From NCBI GenBank assembly GCA_963680875.1, contig OY804578.1, positions 2,666,001-2,730,000 on the forward strand: DNA of 64,000 bases, given 5' to 3'. Both the position numbers and the translations under genes were made by a program. The notes beneath the pieces were generated by a model. It saw only the letters and a program-made list of their open reading frames with translations, ran no database searches and was not told the origin of the DNA. Origin of the DNA: Bathymodiolus brooksi (taxonomy: Eukaryota; Mollusca; Bivalvia; Mytilida; Modiolidae). Of the stretch, positions 36,501 through 51,800 are shown piece by piece (the first letter of the stretch is position 1; the number at the start of each line of letters is the position of its first letter).

Positions 36501-39500
36501 CTCAGAAGCTTCACTGAGTCATACTCTATTACTCAAAAGCTTCACTGAGTCATACTCTAGTACTCAGAAGCTTCAATGAGTGGTACTCTGCAGTATCACT
36601 GATTCATACTCTAGTACTCAGAAGCTTCACTGAGTGATACTCTAGTACTCAGAAGCTTCACTGAGTGATACTCTAGTACTCAGAAGCTTCACTGAATGAT
36701 AATCTAGTACTCAGAAGCTTCACTGAGTGATACTCTAGTACTCAGAAGCTTCACTGAGTCATACTCTAGTACTCAGAAGCTTCACTGAGTGATACTCCAG
36801 TACTCAGAAGCTTCACTGAGTCATACTCTAGTACTCAGAAGCTTCACTGAGTCATACTCTAGTACTCAGAAGCTTCACTGAGTGATACTCTAGTACTCAG
36901 AAGCTTCACTGAGTGATACTCTAGTACTCAGAATCTTCACTGAATCATACTCTAGTTCTCTGTGAAGCTTCACTGAGTCATACTCTAGTACTCTAGTATC
37001 CCTGAGTAATGCTCTAGTACCCAGAAGCTTCACAGAGTCATACTCTAGGACCCAGAAGCTTCACAGAGTCCTACTCTAGTACCCAGAAGCTTCGCAGAGT
37101 CATACTCTAGTACCCAGAAGCTTCACAGAGTCATACTCTAGTACCCAGAAGCTTCACAGAGTCATACTCTAGTACCCAGAAGCTTCACAGAGTCATACTC
37201 TAGTACTCAAAAGCTTCACTGAGTCATACTATAGTACCCAGAAGCTTCACTGACTGATACTCTAGTACTCAGAAGCTTCACTGAGTCATACTCTAGTACC
37301 CAGAAGCTTCACAGAGTCATACTCTAGTTCTCTGCAATATCACTGAGTCATACTCTAGTACTCAGAAGCTTCACCGAGTCATACTCTAGTACTCAGAAGC
37401 TTCACTGAGTCATACTCTAGTACCCAGAAGCTTCATAGAGTCATACTCTAGTTCTCTGTGAAGCTTCACTGAGTGATACTCTAGTACTCAGAAGCTTAAA
37501 TGAGTGATACTCTAGTACTCAGAAGCTTAAATGAGTGATACTCTAGTTCTCTACAATATCACTGAGTCATACTCTAGTACTCAGAAGCTTCACTGAGTCA
37601 TACTCTAGTACTCAGAAGCTTCACTGAGTCATACTCTAGTACTCAGAAGCTTCATTGAGTGATACTCTAGTACTCAGAAGCTGCACTGAGTGACACTCTA
37701 GTACTCAGAAGCTTCACTGAATGATACTCTAGTACTCAGAAGCTTCACTGAGTTACACTCTTGTTCTCTACAATATCCCTGAGTTATACTCTAGTACTCT
37801 GTAGTATCCCTGAGTTATGCTCTAGTACTCAGAAGCTTCACTGAGTCATACTCTAGTACTCAGAAGCTTCACTGAGTCATACTCTAGTACTTAGAAGCTT
37901 TACTGAGGGATACTCTAGTACTCAGAAGCTTCACTGAGTGATACTCTAGTACTCAGAAGCTTCACTGAGTGATACTCTAGTACTCAGAAGCTTCACTGAG
38001 TCATACTCTAGTACCCAGAAGCTTCACTGAGTGATATTCTAGTACCCAGAAGCTTCACTGAGTCATAATCTAGTACTCAGAAGCTTCACTGAGTCATACT
38101 CTAGTTCTCTGTGAAGCTTCACTGAGTGATACTCTAGTACTCAGAAGCTTCACTGAGTGATATTCTAGTACTCAGAAGCTTCACTGAGTGATACTCTAGT
38201 ACTCAGAAGCTTCACTGAGTGATACTCTAGTACTCAGAAGCTTCACTGAGTGATACTCTAGTACTCAGAAGCTTCACTGAATGATACTCTAGTACTCAGA
38301 AGCTTCACTGAGTGATACTCTAGTACTCAGAAGCTTCACTGAGTCATACTCTAGTACTCAGAAGCTTCACTGAGTGATACTCTAGTACTCAGAAGCTTCA
38401 CTGAGTCATACTCTAGTACTCAGAAGCTTCACTGAGTGATACTCTAGTACTCAGAAGCTTCACTGAGTGATACTCTAGTACTCAGAAGCTTCACTGAGTG
38501 ATACTCTAGTACTCAGAATCTTCACTGAATCATATTCTAGTTCTCTGTGAAGCTTCACTGAGTCATACTCTAGTACTCTAGTATCCCTGAGTAATGCTCT
38601 AGTACCCAGAAGCTTCACAGAGTCATACTCTAGGACCCAGAAGCTTCACAGAGTCCTACTCTAGTACCCAGAAGCTTCACAGAGTCATACTCTAGTACCC
38701 AGAAGCTTCACAGAGTCATACTCTAGTACCCAGAAGCTTCACAGAGTCATACTCTAGTACCCAGAAGCTTCACAGAGTCATACTCTAGTACTCAGAAGCT
38801 TCACTGAGTCATACTATAGTACCCAGAAGCTTCACTGAGTCATACTCTAGTACCCAGAAGCTTCACAGAGTCATACTCTAGTACCCAGAAGCTTCACAGA
38901 GTCATACTCTAATACTCAGAAGCTTCACTGAGTCATACTCTAGTACTCAGAAGATTCACTGAGTCATACTCTATTACTCAAAAGCTTCACTGAGTCATAC
39001 TCTAGTACTCAGAAGCTTCAATGAGTGGTACTCTGCAGTATCACTGACTCATACTCTAGTACTCAGAAGCTTCACTCAGTGATACTCTAGTACTCAGAAG
39101 CTTCACTGAGTGATACTCTAGTACTCAGAAGCTTCACTGAGTGATACTCTAGTACTCAGAAGCTTCACTGAGTCATACTCTAGTACTCAGAAGCTTCACT
39201 GAGTCATACTCTAGTACTCAGAAGCTTCACTGAGTGATACTCTAGTACTCAGAAGCTTAAATGAGTGATACTCTAGTTCTCTACAATATCACTGAGTCAT
39301 ACTCTAGTACTCAGAAGCTTAAATGAGTGATACTCTAGTTCTCTACAATATCACTGAGTGATACTCTAGTACTCAGAAGCTTCACTGAGTCATACTCTAG
39401 TACTCAGAAGCTTCACTGAGTCATACTCTAGTACTCAGAAGCTTCATTGAGTGATACTCTAGTACTCAGAAGCTTCACTGAATGATACTCTAGTACTCAG

Positions 39501-42500
39501 AAGCTTCACTGAGTTACACTCTAGTTCTCTACAATATCCCTGAGTTATACTCTAGTACTCTGTAGTATCCCTGAGTTATGCTCTAGTACTCAGAAGCTTC
39601 ACTGAGTCATACTCTAGTACTCAGAAGCTTCACTGAGTCATACTCTAGTACTTAGAAGCTTCACTGAGGGATACTCTAGTACTCAGAAGCTTCACTGAGT
39701 GATACTCTAGTACTCAGAAGCTTCACTGAGTGATACTCTAGTACTCAGAAGCTTCACTGAGTCATACTCTAGTACCCAGAAGCTTCACTGAGTGATATTC
39801 TAGTACCCAGAAGCTTCACTGAGTCATAATCTAGTACTCAGAAGCTTCACTGAGTCATACTCTAGTTCTCTGTGAAGCTTCACTGAGTGATACTCTAGTA
39901 CTCAGAAGCTTCACTGAGTGATATTCTAGTACTCAGAAGCTTCACTGAGTGATACTCTAGTACTCAGAAGCTTCACTGAGTGATACTCTAATACTCAGAA
40001 GCTTCACTGAGTCATACTCTAGTACTCAGAAGATTCACTGAGTCATACTCTATTACTCAAAAGCTTCACTGAGTCATACTCTAGTACTCAGAAGCTTCAA
40101 TGAGTGGTACTCTGCAGTATCACTGACTCATACTCTAGTACTCAGAAGCTTCACTCAGTGATACTCTAGTACTCAGAAGCTTCACTGAGTGATACTCTAG
40201 TACTCAGAAGCTTCACTGAGTGATACTCTAGTACTCAGAAGCTTCACTGAGTCATACTCTAGTACTCAGAAGCTTCACTGAGTCATACTCTAGTACTCAG
40301 AAGCTTCACTGAGTGATACTCTAGTACTCAGAAGCTTAAATGAGTGATACTCTAGTTCTCTACAATATCACTGAGTCATACTCTAGTACTCAGAAGCTTA
40401 AATGAGTGATACTCTAGTTCTCTACAATATCACTGAGTGATACTCTAGTACTCAGAAGCTTCACTGAGTCATACTCTAGTACTCAGAAGCTTCACTGAGT
40501 CATACTCTAGTACTCAGAAGCTTCATTGAGTGATACTCTAGTACTCAGAAGCTTCACTGAATGATACTCTAGTACTCAGAAGCTTCACTGAGTTACACTC
40601 TAGTTCTCTACAATATCCCTGAGTTATACTCTAGTACTCTGTAGTATCCCTGAGTTATACTCTAGTACTCTGTAGTATCCCTGAGTTATGCTCTAGTACT
40701 CAGAAGCTTCACTGAGTCATACTCTAGTACTCAGAAGCTTCACTGAGTCATACTCTAGTACTTAGAAGCTTCACTGAGGGATACTCTAGTACTCAGAAGC
40801 TTCACTGAGTGATACTCTAGTACTCAGAAGCTTCACTGAGTGATACTCTAGTACTCAGAAGCTTCACTGAGTCATACTCTAGTACCCAGAAGCTTCACTG
40901 AGTGATATTCTAGTACCCAGAAGCTTCACTGAGTCATAATCTAGTACTCAGAAGCTTCACTGAGTCATACTCTAGTTCTCTGTGAAGCTTCACTGAGTGA
41001 TACTCTAGTACTCAGAAGCTTCACTGAGTGATACTCTAGTACTCAGAAGCTTCACTGAGTGATACTCTAGTACTCAGAAGCTTCACTGAATGATACTCTA
41101 GTACTCAGAAGCTTCACTGAATGATACTCTAGTACTCAGAAGCTTCACTGAATGATACTCTAGTACTCAGAAGCTTCACTGAGTGATACTCTAGTACTCA
41201 GAAGCTTCACTGAGTGATACTCTAGTACTCAGAAGCTTCATTGAGTGATACTCTAGTACTCAGGAGCTTCACTGAGTCATACTCTAGTACTCAGAAGCTT
41301 CACTGAGTCATACTCTAGTACCCAGAAGCTTCACTGAGTGATATTCTAGTACCCAGAAGCTTCACTGAGTCATAATCTAGTACTCAGAAGCTTCACTGAG
41401 TCATACTCTAGTTCTCTGTGAAGCTTCACTGAGTCATACTCTAGTACTCAGAAGCTTCACTGAGTCATACTCTAGTACTCAGAATCTTCACTGAGTGATA
41501 CTCTAGTACTCAGAAGCTTCACTGAATGATACTCTAGTACTCAGAAGCTTCACTGAATGATACTCTAGTACTCAGAAGCTTCACTGAATGATACTCTAGT
41601 ACTCAGAAGCTTCACTGAGTCATACTCTAGTACTCAGAAGCTTCACTGAATGATACTCTAGTACTCAGAAGCTTCACTGAATGATACTCTAGTACTCAGA
41701 AGCTTCACTGAATGATACTCTAGTACTCAGAAGCTTCACTGAGTCATACTCTAGTACTCAGAAGCTTCACAGAGTCATACTCTAGTACCCAGAAGCTTCA
41801 CAGAGTCATACTCTAGTACTCAGAAGCTTCACTGAGTCATACTCTAGTACCCAGAAGCTTCACTGAGTGATACTCTAGTACCCAGAAGCTTCACTGAGTC
41901 ATACTCTAGTTCTCTGCAATATCACTGAGTCATACTCTAGTACTCAGAAGCTTCACTGAGTGATACTCTAATACTCAGCTGTTTCATTGAGTGATACTCT
42001 AGTTCTCTACAATATCACTGAGTGATACTCTAGTACTCAGAAGCTTCACTGAGTCATACTCTAGTACTTAGAAGCTTCACTGAGTGATACTCTAGTACTC
42101 AGAAGCTTCACTGAGTCATACTCTAGTACTCAGAAGCTTCACTGAGTGATACTCTAGTACTCAGAAGCTTCACTGAGTCATACTCTAGTACTTAGAAGCT
42201 TCACTGAGTCATACTCTAGTACTCAGAAGCTTCACTGAGTGATACTCTAGTACTCAGAAGCTTCACTGAGTCATACTCTAGTACTCAGAAGCTTCACTGG
42301 GTCATACTCTAGTTCTCTGTGAAGCTTCACTGAGTCATACTCTAGTACTCAGAAGCTTAAATGAGTGATACTCTTGTTCTCTACAATATCACTGAGTCAT
42401 ACTCTAATACTCAGAAGCTTCACTGAGTCATACTCTAGTACTCAGAAGCTTCACTGAGTCATACTCTATTACTCAAAAGCTTCACTGAGTCATACTCTAG

Positions 42501-45500
42501 TACTCAGAAGCTTCAATGAGTGGTACTCTGCAGTATCACTGATTCATACTCTAGTACTCAGAAGCTTCACTGAGTGATACTCTAGTACTCAGAAGCTTCA
42601 CTGAGTGATACTCTAGTACTCAGAAGCTTCACTGAATGATAATCTAGTACTCAGAAGCTTCACTGAGTGATACTCTAGTACTCAGAAGCTTCACTGAGTC
42701 ATACTCTAGTACTCAGAAGCTTCACTGAGTGATACTCCAGTACTCAGAAGCTTCACTGAGTCATACTCTAGTACTCAGAAGCTTCACTGAGTCATACTCT
42801 AGTACTCAGAAGCTTCACTGAGTGATACTCTAGTACTCAGAAGCTTCACTGAGTGATACTCTAGTACTCAGAATCTTCACTGAATCATACTCTAGTTCTC
42901 TGTGAAGCTTCACTGAGTCATACTCTAGTACTCTAGTATCCCTGAGTAATGCTCTAGTACCCAGAAGCTTCACAGAGTCATACTCTAGGACCCAGAAGCT
43001 TCACAGAGTCCTACTCTAGTACCCAGAAGCTTCGCAGAGTCATACTCTAGTACCCAGAAGCTTCACAGAGTCATACTCTAGTACCCAGAAGCTTCACAGA
43101 GTCATACTCTAGTACCCAGAAGCTTCACAGAGTCATACTCTAGTACTCAAAAGCTTCACTGAGTCATACTATAGTACCCAGAAGCTTCACTGACTGATAC
43201 TCTAGTACTCAGAAGCTTCACTGAGTCATACTCTAGTACCCAGAAGCTTCACAGAGTCATACTCTAGTTCTCTGCAATATCACTGAGTCATACTCTAGTA
43301 CTCAGAAGCTTCACCGAGTCATACTCTAGTACTCAGAAGCTTCACTGAGTCATACTCTAGTACCCAGAAGCTTCATAGAGTCATACTCTAGTTCTCTGTG
43401 AAGCTTCACTGAGTGATACTCTAGTACTCAGAAGCTTAAATGAGTGATACTCTAGTACTCAGAAGCTTAAATGAGTGATACTCTAGTTCTCTACAATATC
43501 ACTGAGTCATACTCTAGTACTCAGAAGCTTCACTGAGTCATACTCTAGTACTCAGAAGCTTCACTGAGTCATACTCTAGTACTCAGAAGCTTCATTGAGT
43601 GATACTCTAGTACTCAGAAGCTGCACTGAGTGACACTCTAGTACTCAGAAGCTTCACTGAATGATACTCTAGTACTCAGAAGCTTCACTGAGTTACACTC
43701 TTGTTCTCTACAATATCCCTGAGTTATACTCTAGTACTCTGTAGTATCCCTGAGTTATGCTCTAGTACTCAGAAGCTTCACTGAGTCATACTCTAGTACT
43801 CAGAAGCTTCACTGAGTCATACTCTAGTACTTAGAAGCTTTACTGAGGGATACTCTAGTACTCAGAAGCTTCACTGAGTGATACTCTAGTACTCAGAAGC
43901 TTCACTGAGTGATACTCTAGTACTCAGAAGCTTCACTGAGTCATACTCTAGTACCCAGAAGCTTCACTGAGTGATATTCTAGTACCCAGAAGCTTCACTG
44001 AGTCATAATCTAGTACTCAGAAGCTTCACTGAGTCATACTCTAGTTCTCTGTGAAGCTTCACTGAGTGATACTCTAGTACTCAGAAGCTTCACTGAGTGA
44101 TATTCTAGTACTCAGAAGCTTCACTGAGTGATACTCTAGTACTCAGAAGCTTCACTGAGTGATACTCTAGTACTCAGAAGCTTCACTGAGTGATACTCTA
44201 GTACTCAGAAGCTTCACTGAATGATACTCTAGTACTCAGAAGCTTCACTGAGTGATACTCTAGTACTCAGAAGCTTCACTGAGTCATACTCTAGTACTCA
44301 GAAGCTTCACTGAGTGATACTCTAGTACTCAGAAGCTTCACTGAGTCATACTCTAGTACTCAGAAGCTTCACTGAGTGATACTCTAGTACTCAGAAGCTT
44401 CACTGAGTGATACTCTAGTACTCAGAAGCTTCACTGAGTGATACTCTAGTACTCAGAATCTTCACTGAATCATATTCTAGTTCTCTGTGAAGCTTCACTG
44501 AGTCATACTCTAGTACTCTAGTATCCCTGAGTAATGCTCTAGTACCCAGAAGCTTCACAGAGTCATACTCTAGGACCCAGAAGCTTCACAGAGTCCTACT
44601 CTAGTACCCAGAAGCTTCACAGAGTCATACTCTAGTACCCAGAAGCTTCACAGAGTCATACTCTAGTACCCAGAAGCTTCACAGAGTCATACTCTAGTAC
44701 CCAGAAGCTTCACAGAGTCATACTCTAGTACTCAGAAGCTTCACTGAGTCATACTATAGTACCCAGAAGCTTCACTGAGTCATACTCTAGTACCCAGAAG
44801 CTTCACAGAGTCATACTCTAGTACCCAGAAGCTTCACAGAGTCATACTCTAATACTCAGAAGCTTCACTGAGTCATACTCTAGTACTCAGAAGATTCACT
44901 GAGTCATACTCTATTACTCAAAAGCTTCACTGAGTCATACTCTAGTACTCAGAAGCTTCAATGAGTGGTACTCTGCAGTATCACTGACTCATACTCTAGT
45001 ACTCAGAAGCTTCACTCAGTGATACTCTAGTACTCAGAAGCTTCACTGAGTGATACTCTAGTACTCAGAAGCTTCACTGAGTGATACTCTAGTACTCAGA
45101 AGCTTCACTGAGTCATACTCTAGTACTCAGAAGCTTCACTGAGTCATACTCTAGTACTCAGAAGCTTCACTGAGTGATACTCTAGTACTCAGAAGCTTAA
45201 ATGAGTGATACTCTAGTTCTCTACAATATCACTGAGTCATACTCTAGTACTCAGAAGCTTAAATGAGTGATACTCTAGTTCTCTACAATATCACTGAGTG
45301 ATACTCTAGTACTCAGAAGCTTCACTGAGTCATACTCTAGTACTCAGAAGCTTCACTGAGTCATACTCTAGTACTCAGAAGCTTCATTGAGTGATACTCT
45401 AGTACTCAGAAGCTTCACTGAATGATACTCTAGTACTCAGAAGCTTCACTGAGTTACACTCTAGTTCTCTACAATATCCCTGAGTTATACTCTAGTACTC

Positions 45501-45890
45501 TGTAGTATCCCTGAGTTATGCTCTAGTACTCAGAAGCTTCACTGAGTCATACTCTAGTACTCAGAAGCTTCACTGAGTCATACTCTAGTACTTAGAAGCT
45601 TCACTGAGGGATACTCTAGTACTCAGAAGCTTCACTGAGTGATACTCTAGTACTCAGAAGCTTCACTGAGTGATACTCTAGTACTCAGAAGCTTCACTGA
45701 GTCATACTCTAGTACCCAGAAGCTTCACTGAGTGATATTCTAGTACCCAGAAGCTTCACTGAGTCATAATCTAGTACTCAGAAGCTTCACTGAGTCATAC
45801 TCTAGTTCTCTGTGAAGCTTCACTGAGTGATACTCTAGTACTCAGAAGCTTCACTGAGTGATACTCTAGTACTCAGAAGCTTCACTGAGT
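33540..45890. repeat. 5940-bp higher-order repeat, two copies plus a little
   Basis: Sequence from about 33540 onward recurs 5940 bp later, and again into about 45890. Rare marks align: AATACTCAGCTGTTTCATTG at about 36031 and 41971, CATATTCTAG at about 38531 and 44471, and TTCACCGAGTC at 37371 and 43311. In many places compared by eye only occasional single-base differences appear (for example TTACTGAGGG at 33721 versus TCACTGAGGG at 39661). A related shorter period of about 4.05-4.09 kb joins 31.3-33.2 kb to 35.4-37.2 kb. Confidence 0.88.
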
Positions 45891-48879
45891 GATACTCTAG
45901 TACTCAGAAGCTTCACTGAGTGATACTCTAGTACTCAGAAGCTTCACTGAGTGATACTCTAGTACTCAGAAGCTTCACTGAGTCATACTCTAGTACTCAG
46001 AAGCTTCACTGAGTGATACTCTAGTACTCAGAAGCTTCACTGAGTGATACTCTAGTACTCAGAAGCTTCACTGAGTGATACTCTAGTACTCAGAATCTTT
46101 ACTGAATCATACTCTAGTTCTCTGTGAAGCTTCACTGAGTCATACTCTAGTACTCTAGTATCCCTGAGTAATGCTCTAGTACCCAGAAGCTTCACGGAGT
46201 CATACTCTAGGACCCAGAAGCTTCACAGAGTCCTACTCTAGTACCCAGAAGCTTCACAGAGTCATACTCTAGTACCCAGAAGCTTCACAGAGTCATACTC
46301 TAGTACCCAGAAGCTTCACAGAGTCATACTCTAGTACCCAGAAGCTTCACAGAGTCATACTCTAGTACTCAGAAGCTTCACGGAGTCATACTATAGTACC
46401 CAGAAGCTTCACTGACTGATACTCTAGTACTCAGAAGCTTCACTGAGTCATACTCTAGTACCCAGAAGCTTCACAGAGTCATACTCTAGTTCTCTGCAAT
46501 ATCACTGAGTCATACTCTAGTACTCAGAAGCTTCACCGAGTCATACTCTAGTACTCAGAAGCTTCACTGAGTCATACTCTAGTACCCAGAAGTTTCACAG
46601 AGTCATACTCTAGTTCTCTGTGAAGCTTCACTGAGTGATACTCTAGTACTCAGAAGCTTAAATGAGTGATACTCTAGTACTCAGAAGCTTAAATGAGTGA
46701 TACTCTAGTTCTCTACAATATCACTGAGTCATACTCTAGTACTCAGAAGCTTAAATGAGTGATACTCTAGTACTCAGAAGCTTAAATGAGTGATACTCTA
46801 GTTCTCTACAATATCACTGAGTCATACTCTAGTACTCAGAAGCTTCACTGAGTTATACTCTAGTACTCAGAAGCTTCACTGAGTGATACTCTAGTACTCA
46901 GAAGCTTCACTGAGTCATACTCTAGTACTCAGAAGCTTCACTGAGTGATACTCTAGTACTCAGAAGCTTCACTGAGTGATACTCTAGTACTCAGAATCTT
47001 CACTGAATCATACTCTAGTTCTCTGTGAAGCTTCACTGAGTCATACTCTAGTACTCTAGTATCCCTGAGTAATGCTCTAGTACCCAGAAGCTTCACAGAG
47101 TCATACTCTAGGACCCAGAAGCTTCACAGAGTCCTACTCTAGTACCCAGAAGCTTCACAGAGTCCTACTCTAGTACCCAGAAGCTTCACAGAGTCATACT
47201 CTAGTACCCAGAAGCTTCACAGAGTCATACTCTAGTACCCAGAAGCTTCACAGAGTCATACTCTAGTACTCAGAAGCTTCACTGAGTCATACTATAGTAC
47301 CCAGAAGCTTCACTGACTGATACTCTAGTACTCAGAAGCTTCACAGAGTCATACTCTATTTCTCTGCAATATCACTGAGTCATACTCTAGTACTCAGAAG
47401 CTTCACCGAGTCATACTCTAGTACTCAGAAGCTTCACTGAGTCATACTCTAGTACCCAGAAGCTTCACAGAGTCATACTCTAGTTCTCTGTGAAGCTTCA
47501 CTGAGTGATACTCTAGTACTCAGAAGCTTAAATGAGTGATACTCTAGTACTCAGAAGCTTAAATGAGTGATACTCTAGTACTCAGAAGCTTAAATGAGTG
47601 ATACTCTAGTTCTCTAAAATATCATTGAGTCATACTCTAGTACTCAGAAGCTTAAATGAGTGATACTCTAGTTCTCTACAATATCACTGAGTCATACTCT
47701 AGTACTCAGAAGCTTCACTGAGTCATACTCTAGTACTCAGAAGCTTCACTGAGTCATACTCTAGTACTCAGAAGCTTCATTGAGTGATACTCTAGTACTC
47801 AGAAGCTGCACTGAGTGACACTCTAGTACTCAGAAGCTTCACTGAATGATACTCTAGTACTCAGAAGCTTCACTGAGTTACACTCTAGTTCTCTACAATA
47901 TCCCTGAGTTATACTCTAGTACTCTGTAGTATCCCTGAGTTATGCTCTAGTACTCAGAAGCTTCACTGAGTCATACTCTAGTACTCAGAAGCTTCACTGA
48001 GTCATACTCTAGTACTTAGAAGCTTCACTGAGGGATACTCTAGTACTCAGAAGCTTCACTGAGTGATACTCTAGTACTCAGAAGCTTCACTGAGTGATAC
48101 TCTAGTATTCAGAAGCTTCACTGAGTCATACTCTAGTACCCAGAAGCTTCACTGAGTGATATTCTAGTACCCAGAAGCTTCACTGAGTCATAATCTAGTA
48201 CTCAGAAGCTTCACTGAGTCATACTCTAGTACTCAGAAGCTTCACTGAGTGATACTCTAGTACTCAGAAGCTTCACTGAATGATACTCTAGTACTCAGAA
48301 GCTTCACTGAGTGATACTCTAGTACTCAGAAGCTTCACAGAGTCATACTCTAGTACTCAGAAGCTTCACTGAGTGATACTCTAGTACTCAGAAGCTTCAC
48401 TGAGTCATACTCTAGTACTCAGAAGCTTCACTGAATGATACTCTAGTACTCAGAAGCTTCACTGAGTGATACTCTAGTACTCAGAAGCTTCACTGAGTGA
48501 TACTCTAGTACTCAGAATCTTCACTGAATCATACTCTAGTTCTCTGTGAAGCTTCACTGAGTCATACTCTAGTACTCTAGTATCCCTGAGTAATGCTCTA
48601 GTACCCAGTAGTATCCCTGAGTAATGCTCTAGTACCCAGAAGCTTCACAGAGTCATACTCTAGGACCCAGAAGCTTCACAGAGTCATACTCTAGTACCCA
48701 GAAGCTTCACAGAGTCATACTCTAGTACCCAGAAGCTTCACAGAGTCATACTCTAGTACCCAGAAGCTTCACAGAGTCATACTCTAGTACCCAGAAGCTT
48801 CACAGAGTCATACTCTAGTACCCAGAAGCTTCACAGAGTCATACTCTAGTACCCAGAAGCTTCACAGAGTCATACTCTA

Positions 48880-51800
48880 GTACTCAGAAGCTTCACTGAG
48901 TCATACTATAGTACCCAGAAGCTTCACTGACTGATACTCTAGTACTCAGAAGCTTCACTGAGTCATACTCTAGTACCCAGAAGCTTCACAGTCATACTCT
49001 AGTTCTCTGCAATATCACTGAGTCATACTCTAGTACTCAGAAGCTTCACCGAGTCATACTCTAGTACTCAGAAGCTTCACTGACTGATACTCTAGTACTC
49101 AGAAGCTTCACTGAGTCCTACTCTAGTACCCAGAAGCTTCACAGAGTCCTACTCTAGTACCCAGAAGCTTCACAGAGTCATACTCTAGTACCCAGAAGCT
49201 TCACAGAGTCATACTCTAGTACCCAGAAGCTTCACAGAGTCATACTCTAGTACTCAGAAGCTTCACTGAGTCATACTATAGTACCCAGAAGCTTCACTGA
49301 CTGATACTCTAGTACTCAGAAGCTTCACTGAGTCATACTCTAGTACCCAGAAGCTTCACAGAGTCATACTCTAGTTCTCTGCAATATCACGGAGTCATAC
49401 TCTAGTACTCAGAAGCTTCACCGAGTCATACTCTAGTACTCAGAAGCTTCACTGAGTCATACTCTAGTACCCAGAAGCTTCACAGAGTCATACTCTAGTT
49501 CTCTGTGAAGCTTCACTGAGTGATACTCTAGTACTCAGAAGCTTAAATGAGTGATACTCTAGTACTCAGAAGCTTAAATGAGTGATACTCTAGTTCTCTA
49601 CAATATCACTGAGTCATACTCTAGTACTCAGAAGCTTCACTGAGTCATACTCTAGTACTCAGAAGCTTCACTGAGTCATTCTCTAGTACTCAGAAGCTTC
49701 ATTGAGTGATACTCTAGTACTCAGAAGCTGCACTGAGTGACACTCTAATACTCAGAAGCTTCACTGAATGATACTCTAGTACTCAGAAGCTTCACTGAGT
49801 TACACTCTAGTTCTCTACAATATCCCTGAGTTATACTCTAGTACTCTGTAGTATCCCTGAGTTATGCTCTAGTACTCAGAAGCTTCACTGAGTCATACTC
49901 TAGTACTCAGAAGCTTCACTGAGTCATACTCTAGTACTTAGAAGCTTCACTGAGGGATACTCTAGTACTCAGAAGCTTCACTGAGTGATACTCTAGTACT
50001 CAGAAGCTTCACTGAGTGATACTCTAGTATTCAGAAGCTTCACTGAGTCATACTCTAGTACCCAGAAGCTTCACTGAGTGATATTCTAGTACCCAGAAGC
50101 TTCACTGAGTCATAATCTAGTACTCAGAAGCTTCACTGAGTCATACTCTAGTACTCAGAAGCTTCACTGAGTGATACTCTAGTACTCAGAAGCTTCACTG
50201 AATGATACTCTAGTACTCAGAAGCTTCAATGAGTGATACTCTAGTACTCAGAAGCTTCACTGAGTCATACTCTAGTACTCAGAAGCTTCACTGAGTGATA
50301 ATCTAGTACTCAGAAGCTTCACTGAGTCATACTCTAGTACTCAGAAGCTTCACTGAATGATACTCTAGTACTCAGAAGCTTCACTGAGTGATACTCTAGT
50401 ACTCAGAAGCTTCACTGAGTGATACTCTAGTACTCAGAAGCTTCACTGAGTCATACTCTAGTACTTAGAAGCTTCACTGAGTGACACTCTAGTACTCAGA
50501 AGCTTCACTGAATGATACTCTAGTACTCAGAAGCTTCACTGAGTTATACTCTAGTTCTCTACAATATCCCTGAGTCATACTCTAGTACCCAGAAGCTTCA
50601 CAGAGTCATACTCTAGTACTCAGAAGCTTCACTGAGTCATACTATAGTACCCAGAAGCTTCACTGACTGATACTCTAGTACTCAGAAGCTTCACTGAGTC
50701 ATACTCTAGTACCCAGAAGCTTCACAGTCATACTCTAGTTCTCTGCAATATCACTGAGTCATACTCTAGTACTCAGAAGCTTCACCGAGTCATACTCTAG
50801 TACTCAGAAGCTTCACTGACTGATACTCTAGTACTCAGAAGCTTCACTGAGTCCTACTCTAGTACCCAGAAGCTTCACAGAGTCCTACTCTAGTACCCAG
50901 AAGCTTCACAGAGTCATACTCTAGTACCCAGAAGCTTCACAGAGTCATACTCTAGTACCCAGAAGCTTCACAGAGTCATACTCTAGTACTCAGAAGCTTC
51001 ACTGAGTCATACTATAGTACCCAGAAGCTTCACTGACTGATACTCTAGTACTCAGAAGCTTCACTGAGTCATACTCTAGTACCCAGAAGCTTCACAGAGT
51101 CATACTCTAGTTCTCTGCAATATCACGGAGTCATACTCTAGTACTCAGAAGCTTCACCGAGTCATACTCTAGTACTCAGAAGCTTCACTGAGTCATACTC
51201 TAGTACCCAGAAGCTTCACAGAGTCATAATCTAGTTCTCTGTGAAGCTTCACTGAGTGATACTCTAGTACTCAGAAGCTTAAATGAGTGATACTCTAGTA
51301 CTCAGAAGCTTAAATGAGTGATACTCTAGTTCTCTACAATATCACTGAGTCATACTCTAGTACTCAGAAGCTTCACTGAGTCATACTCTAGTACTCAGAA
51401 GCTTCACTGAGTCATTCTCTAGTACTCAGAAGCTTCATTGAGTGATACTCTAGTACTCAGAAGCTGCACTGAGTGACACTCTAATACTCAGAAGCTTCAC
51501 TGAATGATACTCTAGTACTCAGAAGCTTCACTGAGTTACACTCTAGTTCTCTACAATATCCCTGATTTATACTCTAGTACTCTGTAGTATCCCTGAGTTA
51601 TGCTCTAGTACTCAGAAGCTTCACTGAGTCATACTCTAGTACTCAGAAGCTTCACTGAGTCATACTCTAGTACTTAGAAGCTTCACTGAGGGATACTCTA
51701 GTACTCAGAAGCTTCACTGAGTGATACTCTAGTACTCAGAAGCTTCACTGAGTGATACTCTAGTATTCAGAAGCTTCACTGAGTCATACTCTAGTACCCA

